A DNA stretch of 64,000 nt from Clostridiales bacterium (GCA_004558025.1 SFEG01000003.1:62001-126000), one strand, 5' to 3'; shown: positions 7,959 through 17,963, counted from the first letter of the stretch. Notes: generated from the letters alone by a model not told the origin. A program made the numbers and translations.

Positions 7959-9416
7959 TTATTTTCGCTCGGCCTTTTCTTTCTTTTGCTTTGCCGGGGC
8001 GAGGGGGAGAGTGAATACGAACACCGTAACACCGTCGCGGCTGGACACCGCAACCTCCTCGCCGTGGCTGTTGAGTATTTTCTTCACGAGGTACAGACCC
8101 AGCCCAACGCCGTCCTTATCCATGCTGCGCGAGCGGTCGGATTTATGGAATCGGTCAAAAATGTAGGGCAGATCGTCCTCGGGTATGGGCTCGCCTATGT
8201 TCTTTATCGAGACGTAGGCCTTTGCGCCCTTTTTATACAGTCTTATGGTCACCGTGCTCCCGGGGGAGGCGAACTTCATCGCGTTGTCGGTGAGGTTATA
8301 TATGACCTGCGTTATCGAGTCGCGCACCGCGAACACCTCGATAGGATCCTCCGGAAGCTGCGGGTCGACGTCAAGATTTTTATCCTTAGCTCTGCTCTCA
8401 AAGCTCAAAAGGCATTGCAGCAGAAGCTCGGACAGGTCAAACCGGCTGCGCTTTGACAGATCGACAGCGTCGCTCTCGGCCTGGCTGAGGTTTAGCATGC
8501 TTCGCACAAGGCGCGATAAGCGCCGTGTTTCGTCGGCGATCTTGCGCAGGTATTTCTCCTCCTGCTCGTGAGGGATCGTGCCGTCGAGTATGCCGTCGGC
8601 AAAGCCGGCGATGGTCGTCATCGGCGTTCGCAGCTCGTGCGAGACGTTTGCGATGAACTCCTGGCGCTTGTTGTCGCTTTGCTCGAGCGAGTCTGCCATG
8701 CTGTTGAACGACTCTATAAGCGTGCCGATCTCATCGTCGCGAGCCTCTTTTGTCTTGACTCGCACCGAGAAGTCACCAAGCGCGAATTTTCGCGCCGCGA
8801 GCGTCAGCTCATCGAGCGGCTCGGCCATCTTCTTAGAATAGATGAGGCTCATGAGTATCGCTACGAGCACGACCGCTATCGCGACAGCGAGCACAACGCC
8901 GAGAAATGCCTGCCAGTTATTCATAATGTTCATTTCGTCGGATGCCACAAAAACATAGCCGAGCGTTTCATCGCCCGAGACTATGGGCTTTGCCACGACG
9001 TACTGCTGCTCGGAATAAAAGCCCATGAGCGTCGTCATGCCGTCAAACTCATCGCCCGAGCTCACGGCCTGCATGACCGAAGGATTAAGCTGCTTGCCCT
9101 GATGCTTTGTGCAGTACAGGGTCAAATCGGAACAGGACAGCACAAGACCGTCCTGATCACAGATGAATATGTGGCTCGATGTGACATTTGCAATCGGGCT
9201 TATTGTCAGGCGCAGATTCCAGCTGCTGAGCGATTCCTGCTTTGAAAGCGCGAGGGCGGATTTGACCACCTCATCGGCGCTGGCACTCATTCTGTCGCGC
9301 GCGGAGTTTATAAGATATCCCCTGCCGAGGAAGAAAAACGCCGTGCCTATTATGGCAAACGAGAAGAAAACAAGAAGCGCCGTGGCAAGAAAATTGCGTA
9401 AGTATATGCTCTTCAT
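7959..9416 (-). CDS. membrane sensor histidine kinase
   Basis: A class I histidine kinase (485 aa). It has an N-terminal TM helix (about 10-30), an extracellular sensor region to about 165, a second TM helix (about 170-190) and a HAMP linker. HisKA follows with the phospho-acceptor His in FIANVSHELRTPMTTIAGF. HATPase carries the N box NLTDNAMKFA and G2 box DGVGLGLYLVK. It lies 15 bp downstream of the response regulator and upstream of htrA. It most resembles PhoR/WalK-type kinases. Signal unknown; the context suggests cell-envelope state. Confidence 0.93.
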   Translation of the reverse strand: MKSIYLRNFLATALLVFFSFAIIGTAFFFLGRGYLINSARDRMSASADEVVKSALALSKQESLSSWNLRLTISPIANVTSSHIFICDQDGLVLSCSDLTLYCTKHQGKQLNPSVMQAVSSGDEFDGMTTLMGFYSEQQYVVAKPIVSGDETLGYVFVASDEMNIMNNWQAFLGVVLAVAIAVVLVAILMSLIYSKKMAEPLDELTLAARKFALGDFSVRVKTKEARDDEIGTLIESFNSMADSLEQSDNKRQEFIANVSHELRTPMTTIAGFADGILDGTIPHEQEEKYLRKIADETRRLSRLVRSMLNLSQAESDAVDLSKRSRFDLSELLLQCLLSFESRAKDKNLDVDPQLPEDPIEVFAVRDSITQVIYNLTDNAMKFASPGSTVTIRLYKKGAKAYVSIKNIGEPIPEDDLPYIFDRFHKSDRSRSMDKDGVGLGLYLVKKILNSHGEEVAVSSRDGVTVFVFTLPLAPAKQKKEKAERK

Positions 9417-9431
9417 ACGAGCCGGCCCCTT

Positions 9432-10118
9432 TTATTTTACGACCTCAAATTTATAGCCAACGCCCCAAACGGTCTGCAGAGACCATTGGGGAGATACGCC
9501 CTCGAGCTTTTCCCTCAGACGCTTTATATGAACGTCGACGGTGCGCGAATCGCCGAAGTAATCAAAGCCCCAAACCTCGTCAAGAAGCTGGTTGCGGGTG
9601 AAAACTATATTGGGTGAGGCGGCAAGATGATACAGAAGCTCCATCTCTTTGGGCGGAGTGTCGACCTTAACGCCGTCGACTATAAGCTCGTAGGAATCGA
9701 GGTTTACGATGAGCTTATCGTAGCACAGCTTTTTCTCCTTCGGAGCGGTCTCGCCCTCCGAGCGGCGCATGACTGCGTGGATGCGCGCGAGAAGCTCCTT
9801 CACCTCGAAGGGCTTTGTTATATAATCGTCCGCGCCGATATCGAGACCGGCGACCTTATCGCCCACAGCGCCCTTGGCGGTAAGCATGATGATGGGAACG
9901 GACGAGGTCTTTTTTATCTCGCGGCAGACCTGCATGCCGTCCATGACGGGCATCATGATGTCAAGCAGAACGAGGTCGGGCGATATCTCATTGAACATAT
10001 CAATACCGCGGCCGCCGTCGTGCGCAATGCTGACCTCAAAGCCATCCTTTTCAAGATAAAGCATGAGAAGCTCGGCGATATTTATGTCGTCTTCAACAAC
10101 AAGGGCTTTTTTGTTCAT
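9432..10118 (-). CDS. OmpR/PhoB-family response regulator
   Basis: A 228-aa regulator. The receiver domain has the acidic pocket VVEDD, the phospho-acceptor Asp in LVLLDIMMPVMDG and the conserved Lys in IGADDYITKPF. A winged-helix DNA-binding domain follows (NIVFTRNQLLDEVWGFDY, then SRTVDVHIKRLREKLE). I start at the ATG at 10118, which follows AAGGGGGA, rather than the upstream in-frame start at 10139. First gene of the operon RR-HK-htrA. Confidence 0.94.
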   Translation of the reverse strand: MNKKALVVEDDINIAELLMLYLEKDGFEVSIAHDGGRGIDMFNEISPDLVLLDIMMPVMDGMQVCREIKKTSSVPIIMLTAKGAVGDKVAGLDIGADDYITKPFEVKELLARIHAVMRRSEGETAPKEKKLCYDKLIVNLDSYELIVDGVKVDTPPKEMELLYHLAASPNIVFTRNQLLDEVWGFDYFGDSRTVDVHIKRLREKLEGVSPQWSLQTVWGVGYKFEVVK

Positions 10119-10238
10119 ATTATTTCCCCCTTGGATCAAAATTAATATACTTATAAATAAGTATACAGTAATTATACATATAAAAAAAGAGTTTTAGTTA
10201 AAAATCTGTAAAATGGCGCGGCTTTAAGCGGCAAAAAA

Positions 10239-10262
10239 GGAAGCCGTCAAATGACGGCTTCC
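10239..10262 (-). terminator. cstA terminator
   Basis: GGAAGCCGTC/GACGGCTTCC with a 4-nt loop, followed on the minus strand by TTTTTT. It separates cstA from the response-regulator promoter. Confidence 0.85.
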
Positions 10263-10302
10263 CGAATATGTATTTCGATCTGTATTTTGTGGGGTTACTT
10301 AA

Positions 10303-12030
10303 TTAGTTTGCAGCCTTTGCCTGAGCCTGCTTTTTCAGGGTCTTGATACCCTCGATGACGAGGTCGATAGCAAGGATGATGAGCAGAACGGCGATTACTG
10401 CGCGGATGATAGCCCAAGTCGTGTCGGTGCCTGCGGAGATGAGGCCGATCTGAGCCTTGATGGTGAAGACCAGGGAGGTCAGGGTTACGATCAACATGAA
10501 GCCGAACGGGAAGTAGAACATCTTGTTGTATCTGCCGATCTTGCCGAGCCATGCAGCGACTGCGAGCAGACCGAGAGCGGCCAGCAGCTGGTTTGCTGCG
10601 CCGAACAGAGCCCAGATCTTAGAGTAGCCGGTCATACCGAGTGCAACGCCGAGAACGACGGTGATCAGGGTCGCAACGTAGGGATTGATGAGGACCTTGC
10701 GTGCGCCGGTCAGAGTCTTGATGTCTTCGCCGGGCTTGACCCAGAATTCCTGGAACATGTAGCGGGCAAGACGGGTAGCGGTGTCAAGCGAGGTCAGGCA
10801 GAATGCGGAAACTGCCAGGATGAGCAGAGAGTAGGTGACGGTCTGCGCACCTGCACCGAAGAGCTGGCCGAGCATTGCGGACAGGCCGCCTGCGAAAACT
10901 GCGGTCGGAACAACGGTGGTGCCGCTGGAGTAATCCTTCCAGATGTACGCAACTGCGCACAGGGAGATGATAGCCAGTGCAGACTCGATGAGCATGCCGC
11001 CGTATGCGATGGGGCGTGCGTCGCGCTCGTTGTTGAGCTGCTTTGCGGTCGTGCCGGAACCAACGAGGGAGTGGAAGCCGGAGATAGCGCCGCAGGCGAT
11101 GGTAACGAACAGAGCCGGGAACAGGTAGCCGAGAGAGGTACCGGTCGGGGCAAGAGTATCGGTAAAGCCGGTGAATGCGGGCATTGCGTCGATGCTGGGA
11201 TGGCAGCCGATGATGCCGACAACGGCGAGGATCATCATACCGTAGAGCAGGAAGGAGCTCAGGTAGTCACGAGGCTGCAGCAGGATCCAGACAGGCGTTA
11301 CGGATGCCACAAGGACGTAAACGCCGCAGATGATCATCCAGGTCTCGTAGCTGAGGTAGATCGGATGCCAGTTGAGGCCGATGTACATTGCAACGGCGAT
11401 CAGGGCAACGCCGATGATGGTGGAAACACCGAGAGGTGCGTTTCTTCTGTAAACGAAGAAGCCGAACAGAATAGCCAGGACGATGAAGAAGATGGAGATC
11501 ATCGCGGTGCTGGCGTTTGCAGCGCTCGCTGCGTAGTCGATAGCGCCGTTTTCAAGGAAGGTTGCCTTGAAGGTGTTTGCAACGATCGAGGCGAATGCGG
11601 CGACAACGAGCAGAAGGGTCAGGTAAGCGAAGATGATAAACAGGCGCTTTGCCTTCAGACCGATACTGTCTTCGATAACGGTGCCGATGGATTTGCCCTT
11701 ATTGCGGACAGAAGCGAACAGCGAGCCGAAGTCGTGCACGCCGCCGAAGAAGATACCGCCGATGAGTACCCACAGTGCAACAGGTACCCAGCCGAAAACT
11801 GCGGCCTGAATAGGTCCGTTTATCGGGCCTGCGCCGGCGATGGAGGAGAAGTGGTGTCCCATAAGGACAGGCGCTTTTGCGGGGACATAGTCCACGCCGT
11901 CTTCCATAGTGTGTGCAGGGGTCTCCTTACTGGGATCGACTCCCCATTTCTTTGCCAGCCATCTGCCGTAGAAGATGTAACCAACGACGAGGATGGCGAT
12001 GCTGATGATAAGTAATACAGCAGCATTCAT
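10303..12030 (-). CDS. cstA: carbon starvation protein CstA, pyruvate/peptide transporter family
   Basis: An integral membrane protein (575 aa) with many hydrophobic helices. The signature SSIAGAGPINGPIQAAVFGW lies near residue 65, together with GGIFFGGVHDFGSL and GCGAISGFHSLVGSGTT-type segments. CstA-family proteins are proton-coupled pyruvate (and proposed peptide) uptake systems induced on carbon limitation. This is the shorter Firmicutes form. It is preceded by the 168-aa gene at 12056 with a 25-bp gap, probably one operon. Confidence 0.93.
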   Translation of the reverse strand: MNAAVLLIISIAILVVGYIFYGRWLAKKWGVDPSKETPAHTMEDGVDYVPAKAPVLMGHHFSSIAGAGPINGPIQAAVFGWVPVALWVLIGGIFFGGVHDFGSLFASVRNKGKSIGTVIEDSIGLKAKRLFIIFAYLTLLLVVAAFASIVANTFKATFLENGAIDYAASAANASTAMISIFFIVLAILFGFFVYRRNAPLGVSTIIGVALIAVAMYIGLNWHPIYLSYETWMIICGVYVLVASVTPVWILLQPRDYLSSFLLYGMMILAVVGIIGCHPSIDAMPAFTGFTDTLAPTGTSLGYLFPALFVTIACGAISGFHSLVGSGTTAKQLNNERDARPIAYGGMLIESALAIISLCAVAYIWKDYSSGTTVVPTAVFAGGLSAMLGQLFGAGAQTVTYSLLILAVSAFCLTSLDTATRLARYMFQEFWVKPGEDIKTLTGARKVLINPYVATLITVVLGVALGMTGYSKIWALFGAANQLLAALGLLAVAAWLGKIGRYNKMFYFPFGFMLIVTLTSLVFTIKAQIGLISAGTDTTWAIIRAVIAVLLIILAIDLVIEGIKTLKKQAQAKAAN

Positions 12031-12055
12031 AATTTTGGTTCTCTCCCTTCAAAAA

Positions 12056-12562
12056 TTATGTTTTTTTCAGCAGCGTTTTTTTCAAAAGCTGTGCTGTACT
12101 TCTTCCACTGCCGTTTGCGGCAGTCTTTCCCGTCTGGAGCTCAATAACGCCGGTGTGGAAATCCATCCAACCGTAATAAGACAGGCGGAAGCTTTTATAT
12201 ATCCTTGTCCTCTTTAACGCACGCACGGCGTCGGGATCACAGGAGTCGCAGATAAACAGCGCCGTTATATATGAACACATATGTCCGGGCTTGGGCTCTA
12301 TGCGGCTCATGCCGTCCTTATGGGCGTAATCGCGGCACTTTGTGAATATCTCCTTTGTCAGGTGAGGAACATTGAAGATGTAGACATACTCGTTGCTGTC
12401 TGCCTCCCAGAGCTTTGCGGCCTTAACGAGAACGTATTTCTCCGAATGGACATACAGAAATGCCGTCGCCGCCAGAAGATCCTCGTTTTCCTCAAAACGT
12501 TCAACGTCAAAGTAAACGGAATAGCTTTCGCAAAGCTTGTCGATAGCTTCGATTCTTGTCAT
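12056..12562 (-). CDS. conserved hypothetical protein encoded next to cstA
   Basis: A 168-aa soluble protein starting MTRIEAIDKLCESYSVYFDV, with a Tyr-rich sheet-like middle (KYVLVKAAKLWEADSNEYVY) and a Lys-rich tail. It contains several Cys (CRDYAH, ICDSCD) but no clear metal motif. I recognise it only as a type of gene found just upstream of cstA in Firmicutes. The tight spacing suggests it modulates or senses for CstA. No enzymatic function can be read. Confidence 0.6.
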   Translation of the reverse strand: MTRIEAIDKLCESYSVYFDVERFEENEDLLAATAFLYVHSEKYVLVKAAKLWEADSNEYVYIFNVPHLTKEIFTKCRDYAHKDGMSRIEPKPGHMCSYITALFICDSCDPDAVRALKRTRIYKSFRLSYYGWMDFHTGVIELQTGKTAANGSGRSTAQLLKKTLLKKT

Positions 12563-12836
12563 TGTCTCACCCCTTCGGAAGGCTTGTTAATAAAGAATGA
12601 AAATTGTTAAATTTCTATCCAAACGCGTTAACAGTATATACCTTGCCTCTGTGAAAATCAAGTGCTTTTTCGGCATTTTTAGCATTAAAATTTATCATGT
12701 TAAACAAAAGGCAGTAAAGAGAATGTGAATCTTAACGATTTATACATATATAAAAAGTAAATGCTTCTTTACAAGCGCAAAACAATGAAGTATCATGAAA
12801 AGCGACGAAATTTTGAAAATTCACGGAGAAACCTAC

Positions 12837-13952
12837 ATGGAGAATTTTAAGCTTTGCGTGCCCTGTCTGCTCGGCCTTGAGGGGCCGATAGCGGACGAGC
12901 TGCGCCGCATGAAGATGCAGGACATTCAGAACGAAAACGGAAGAGTCTACTTCACAGGCGGCGCTAAGGAGATTGCAAAGGCAAACATAAATCTGCGTAT
13001 CGGCGAAAGGGTGCTGCTCGAGCTCGGACGGTTCAGAGCCGAGACCTTCGACGAGCTTTTCGAGCGCACAAAGGCGCTGCCATGGGAGATGATCATCCCG
13101 AAGGCCGCGGCCTTCCCCGTCAAGGGGTACAGCCTCAATTCAAAGCTTTTTTCGGTATCCGACTGCCAGAAGATCATAAAGAAGGCGATAGTCGAGCGCC
13201 TCAAGAGCGTTTACGGAGTTGAGTGGTTTTCCGAAACGGCGGAGACGTATCAGATACAGTTTTCTATAATGAAGGACGTCGCGTCGCTTTGTATCGACAC
13301 CTCCGGCCAGGGTCTGCACAAGCGCGGCTATCGCCCGGCGCATAACGCGGCGCCCCTGAAGGAGACTATGGCCGCGGCCATGGTAAGCCTTTCGCGCTAT
13401 CGCGGCAGGGAGGATTTCTGTGACCCGTTCTGCGGCAGCGGAACCATACCCATCGAGGCGGCGCTCATTGCAAAAAACCGCGCCCCCGGCCTGCACCGCG
13501 AGTTCAGTGCAATGCAGTGGCGAAGCTTCGACCGCTCCGTCTGGCGGCTCGAGCGCGAGGAGGCCATCTCACGCGAGTTTAACGGAAGCTACAATATAAT
13601 AGGTGCGGATATCGACCCCGCCGCGCTGGAGATAGCGCGCGAGAACGCCGAGCGCGCCGGAGTTTCGGATATCGTTCGCTTCGAAAGGGCAGATGCCACG
13701 AGGTTTGACCGAGTTACCGAAAACGGCATAATCGTCACCAACCCGCCCTACGGTGAGCGCATCATGGAAAAGCAGGAGGCCGAGCAGCTTTACAGGCTCT
13801 TCGGCGAGGCATGGCGCAGAACAGAAAACTGGAAGCTGTACCTACTTTCTTCACATACGGAATTTGAGCGTACCTTCGGCAAAACCGCCGATAAAAAGCG
13901 CAAGCTCTATAACGGGATGATCAAATGCGATCTGTTCATGTATCTCAAATGA
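12837..13952 (+). CDS. THUMP-domain class I rRNA/RNA methyltransferase (RlmL/YpsC-like)
   Basis: An SAM-dependent RNA methyltransferase (371 aa). The N-terminus has a ferredoxin-like/THUMP RNA-binding region (CVPCLLGLEGPIADELRRM). Then comes RGYRPAHNAAPLKETMAAAM, the SAM motif FCDPFCGSGTIPIEAALI and the catalytic NPPYGER, typical of N2-guanine methyltransferases. The start at 12837 (GGAGA upstream) gives the family N-terminus; an upstream ATG at 12795 is weaker. Probably acts on 23S rRNA. Confidence 0.9.
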   Translation: MENFKLCVPCLLGLEGPIADELRRMKMQDIQNENGRVYFTGGAKEIAKANINLRIGERVLLELGRFRAETFDELFERTKALPWEMIIPKAAAFPVKGYSLNSKLFSVSDCQKIIKKAIVERLKSVYGVEWFSETAETYQIQFSIMKDVASLCIDTSGQGLHKRGYRPAHNAAPLKETMAAAMVSLSRYRGREDFCDPFCGSGTIPIEAALIAKNRAPGLHREFSAMQWRSFDRSVWRLEREEAISREFNGSYNIIGADIDPAALEIARENAERAGVSDIVRFERADATRFDRVTENGIIVTNPPYGERIMEKQEAEQLYRLFGEAWRRTENWKLYLLSSHTEFERTFGKTADKKRKLYNGMIKCDLFMYLK

Positions 13953-14004
13953 AAATCGCAAATAAAAATATATAAAATTTTTTGCGATTTTTCACTTTTG
14001 GGGC

Positions 14005-14069
14005 TTGAAATTTAAAAAATATGTGCTATTATAATAACCGAGTTAGCACTCAGGGCGAAAGAGTGCTAA
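14005..14069 (+). promoter_or_regulatory. groESL promoter with CIRCE operator
   Basis: TTGAAA at 14005-14010 and TATTAT at 14027-14032 (16-bp spacer). These are followed by a perfect CIRCE: TTAGCACTC at 14043-14051, nine bases, GAGTGCTAA at 14061-14069. CIRCE is the HrcA repressor site, so groESL is predicted to be heat-induced by HrcA. hrcA itself is not in the window. Confidence 0.95.
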
Positions 14070-14113
14070 CTCGGTCGAATTTTTTGTATATTATTCAATT
14101 GGAGGTATATATG

Positions 14114-14398
14114 ATGAAACTAAAGCCTTTGGCAGACAGAGTAGTGCTTATGCAGTCCAAAGCCGAGGAAAAGACCCAGAGCGGTATCTTCCTTGCGGCT
14201 TCTGCACAGGAAAAGCCCGAGATATATGAAGTCGTCGAGGTCGGCCCCGGCGGCATAGTCGACGGCAATGAGGTCAAGATGGAAGTCAAGGTCGGCGAAA
14301 AGGTTCTCGTCGGCAAGTACAGCGGCAGCAAGATAAAGCTTGACGAGCAGGAATACACCATCGTCCGTCAGAGCGACATTCTCGCTATCGTAGAATAA
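14114..14398 (+). CDS. groES: co-chaperonin GroES
   Basis: A 94-aa GroES beginning MKLKPLADRVVLMQSKAEEK, with the mobile-loop region and the Gly-rich VGPGG turn. It caps the GroEL chamber. GGAGG is at 14101-14105. The ATG at 14114 is preferred, while ATG 14111 directly before it is also possible. Under CIRCE control and 15 bp upstream of groEL. Confidence 0.96.
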   Translation: MKLKPLADRVVLMQSKAEEKTQSGIFLAASAQEKPEIYEVVEVGPGGIVDGNEVKMEVKVGEKVLVGKYSGSKIKLDEQEYTIVRQSDILAIVE

Positions 14399-16039
<1,641 letters not shown>

Positions 16040-16074
16040 GAGATACCCCGCAATTAAATTGCTGAGCTATAAAA

Positions 16075-16106
16075 AACTCTCCGTATCGTTTTCGATACGG
16101 AGAGTT
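16075..16106. terminator. groEL terminator
   Basis: A 14-bp stem with a TTTT loop and flanking T/A runs. It can also serve the convergent LysR gene. Confidence 0.85.
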
Positions 16107-16119
16107 TTTATGTTCATTT

Positions 16120-17004
16120 TTATTGCAGATCGAAATATTCCATAACGATCTGAATGAATTTTTCCATGGCGGGGGAGGGGCGGCGGCCCTTTTTCACCGC
16201 TATCGCAACGTCGCGGTACTGCGGCGGATCAAGCTCCTTCAGGCGAATATCAAAGGGCATGCGGCAGGTGACAAGCTCCGAGAGCAGCGATACTCCCAAC
16301 CCGCTTTCGACCATTGCCATGATCGAGTAGTCGTCATTAACGTCGCAATAGGCGGTAACGGGGGTGTCCAAATGCGCGTTGAGCTGGTCGAAAACCTTGG
16401 AAACTTCATTGTTTGCCTCGTCCGTGAGCTTTATTATGCGCTCCTCGCTGAAACGCTGCAGGGGGTAGCACGGCGCATCGGCCAGAGGATGATCCGGCGG
16501 CAGCACGGCGAGCATCCTGTCGCGCATCAAAACCGTAACATCAAGCTCCGGCGAATACGGCGCGATTATAAAGCCGCAGTCGATCTCGCCCGCGCACAAA
16601 GCCTCCTCCGTCTCACTGTATTCCATGTTCTGAAGCTGAAAAACGATGTGAGGATAGCGCTTCTCGAAATTCTTCAGTATTGATGGCAGACACTGCGTCG
16701 AAAAGCTCGAGCACGAGCCGATGCGTATAAAGCCGGTCTCCAGACCCTTGAGGGAGTTTGCCTGCTCCTGCAGAGCCTCATAGTGGCTGCACAGGTCTTT
16801 TATATAAGGAAGCATCATCAGCCCGTCCGATGACAGAGCAAGTCCGCCGCGGCTTCGGCGCAGCAGACTGAGGTTCCATTCGTCCTCAAGATCGGCGACC
16901 ATGCGGCTGACGGCCGACTGCGTATAGCCCATCGCCTCGGCGGCCTTTGTAATGCTGCCCATCTCCGCGACCTTGACGAATGCCTGATATTTATGAATGG
17001 CCAT
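16120..17004 (-). CDS. LysR-family transcriptional regulator
   Basis: A 294-aa LTTR. The N-terminal winged helix (YQAFVKVAEMGSITKAAEAM, GYTQSAVSRMVADLE) is followed by an effector-binding periplasmic-binding-like domain (FIRIGSCSSFSTQCLPSILK). The ATG at 17004 with GGAGGT upstream is used rather than the longer frame to 17055. Its promoter faces leftward from 17064-17092. A 17-bp palindrome at 17114-17130 lies between it and a rightward promoter, the classic autoregulated divergent LTTR layout. Effector unknown. Confidence 0.92.
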   Translation of the reverse strand: MAIHKYQAFVKVAEMGSITKAAEAMGYTQSAVSRMVADLEDEWNLSLLRRSRGGLALSSDGLMMLPYIKDLCSHYEALQEQANSLKGLETGFIRIGSCSSFSTQCLPSILKNFEKRYPHIVFQLQNMEYSETEEALCAGEIDCGFIIAPYSPELDVTVLMRDRMLAVLPPDHPLADAPCYPLQRFSEERIIKLTDEANNEVSKVFDQLNAHLDTPVTAYCDVNDDYSIMAMVESGLGVSLLSELVTCRMPFDIRLKELDPPQYRDVAIAVKKGRRPSPAMEKFIQIVMEYFDLQ

Positions 17005-17063
17005 GCCTTGACCTCCAATTCCGAAAATGAATGATTCGCATAAGTTAAATTCCAATACATCAT

Positions 17064-17092
17064 ATTATATGTCACAAGCAGATTTAATGCAA
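17064..17092 (-). promoter_or_regulatory. lysR promoter (leftward)
   Basis: On the minus strand TTGCAT (17092-17087), a 17-bp spacer and a consensus TATAAT (17069-17064). The palindromic operator is 22 bp upstream of the -35. Confidence 0.75.
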
Positions 17093-17113
17093 CATCAAAA
17101 TACATTCTAAAAA

Positions 17114-17130
17114 TTCATGCAAAGCATGAA
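17114..17130. promoter_or_regulatory. palindromic operator, copy 1
   Basis: TTCATGCAAAGCATGAA is a perfect palindrome with a 3-bp centre. Its centre is 19 bp upstream of the rightward -35 at 17141. A second copy with identical spacing is at 17566. The likely ligand is the adjacent LysR protein (inference). Confidence 0.7.
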
Positions 17131-17140
17131 AAATATTCGC

Positions 17141-17169
17141 TTGCGTAATGGCGAAAAACGTAATATACT
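17141..17169 (+). promoter_or_regulatory. rightward promoter of the putative sRNA
   Basis: TTGCGT 17141-17146, a 17-bp spacer, TATACT 17164-17169. The nearest downstream end is a strong terminator at 17284-17325, with no ORF between, so the product should be a short RNA. Confidence 0.65.
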
Positions 17170-17175
17170 TTGCTC

Positions 17176-17325
17176 ATAAAATAACGATGCTTGAAAAAAG
17201 GCCAGTGCCTTTTAGACATATTTCATCCATTCTTTCTCTCTCGTTATCGGGCCTCTCCACCCCGATAACACCAACAATCTCCCGAAAACCGAGTGTCTTA
17301 ACCGGCACTCGGTTTTCGTCTTTTT
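17176..17325 (+). ncRNA. putative small RNA, about 150 nt, with CU-rich loop
   Basis: Predicted from promoter 17141-17169 to terminator 17284-17325. It has three hairpins. The first is AAAAGGC/GCCTTTT (17196-17202 with 17207-17213). The second is GTTATCGGG/CCCGATAAC (17243-17251 with 17261-17269), whose 9-nt loop is CCTCTCCAC. The third is a 12-bp terminator (17284-17295 with 17306-17317) ending in GTCTTTTT. The pyrimidine-rich loop is complementary to Shine-Dalgarno sequences, as in Gram-positive regulatory RNAs with C-rich motifs. No ORF with an RBS is visible inside. Predicted to be controlled by the LysR protein. Confidence 0.55.
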
Positions 17326-17330
17326 AGTGG

Positions 17331-17525
17331 CGCATTAAGTCTGCACCGATACGGTGATTGCGGTAGCCCGGTTCGGAGTTGCTACAGAAACCGGGTTTGC
17401 ATCGTACTACGGTTTTGCGCCGCACCTGTGTAGGGAACTTATCTTGCCTGTTCCGCTTATGATGGTTTCCTGAGCGATTCCCGGTCGGGTTACCGCAAAA
17501 TGCGTATCGGCGCAGACTCAATGCG
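17331..17525 (+). ncRNA. 195-nt rod-like inverted-repeat element (structured RNA or MITE-like)
   Basis: Successive pairings are 17331-17353 with 17503-17525 (21 of 23), then a 4x4 internal loop and 17358-17370 with 17486-17498 (12 of 13 plus a wobble). Next come 17377-17383 with 17473-17479 and 17387-17392 with 17464-17469. The apex contains GGAAC/GTTCC (17434-17438 with 17450-17454). Most non-Watson-Crick positions become G-U pairs only if the plus strand is transcribed, which favours a plus-strand RNA over a DNA-only palindrome. No ORF. It could be a 6S-like RNA or a degenerate MITE. Family not recognised. Confidence 0.5.
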
Positions 17526-17565
17526 TCTCTGAAATTGATAGTTAATTAACTAACATTACAAAATA

Positions 17566-17620
17566 TCATGCAATACATGAATTTAATTCGCTTGATAAAT
17601 GGGGTCAACAGTAGTATTCT
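17566..17620 (+). promoter_or_regulatory. palindromic operator copy 2 and promoter of the 62-aa gene
   Basis: TCATGCAATACATGA (17566-17580) repeats the operator at 17114. TTGATA at 17592-17597 and TATTCT at 17615-17620 have a 17-bp spacer. The palindrome centre is 19 bp before the -35, exactly as at copy 1, and the bases between (ATTCGCTTG) are also shared. Confidence 0.7.
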
Positions 17621-17694
17621 AATATCAGAAAGAGAAAGTTAATTCTCTGACAAACAAAAAACCAATTCAATATAATATAAAAGGAGTTTTCAAA

Positions 17695-17883
17695 ATGAGT
17701 TACGAAGTAAAGAATTTCATCCGCAAGATCGTGTTTACCGTCATCGCATTCGCAGCACTGTGCATCTTCTGCTTTGACATGTTCGGCTCCACCGGAAGCT
17801 CCCCGCTCGGCTTCCTGGCACTGCTCTTCCCGGTACTGGGTGCTCTTGAGTACATGCTGCCGACCCCCGATTTCACGAAATAA
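17695..17883 (+). CDS. 62-aa membrane protein of unknown function
   Basis: Starts MSYEVKNFIRKIVFTVIAFA. Two hydrophobic segments (about 12-30 and 38-56) are separated by a Gly/Ser/Pro turn, so it is probably a two-helix membrane miniprotein. A clear AAAGGAG precedes the ATG, a dedicated promoter with the palindromic operator lies upstream, and a strong terminator follows. It is therefore an independent expressed unit, not a fragment. Predicted to be in the LysR regulon. Function unknown. Confidence 0.75.
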   Translation: MSYEVKNFIRKIVFTVIAFAALCIFCFDMFGSTGSSPLGFLALLFPVLGALEYMLPTPDFTK

Positions 17884-17922
17884 CTTGCTCTCCACGACTT
17901 AAACAAATACCTACCCTATGAG

Positions 17923-17950
17923 AAAACCCGTCCGCGAGGACGGGTTTTCT
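17923..17950 (+). terminator. terminator of the 62-aa gene
   Basis: AAAACCCGTCC/GGACGGGTTTT with a 4-nt loop and T-rich tail. Confidence 0.85.
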
Positions 17951-17963
17951 TTTGATATATGCT

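Noticed and set aside
12795..12836. Upstream in-frame start of the THUMP methyltransferase
   Set aside because: The extra 14 residues are not like the family N-terminus and lack a Shine-Dalgarno, whereas ATG 12837 has both.
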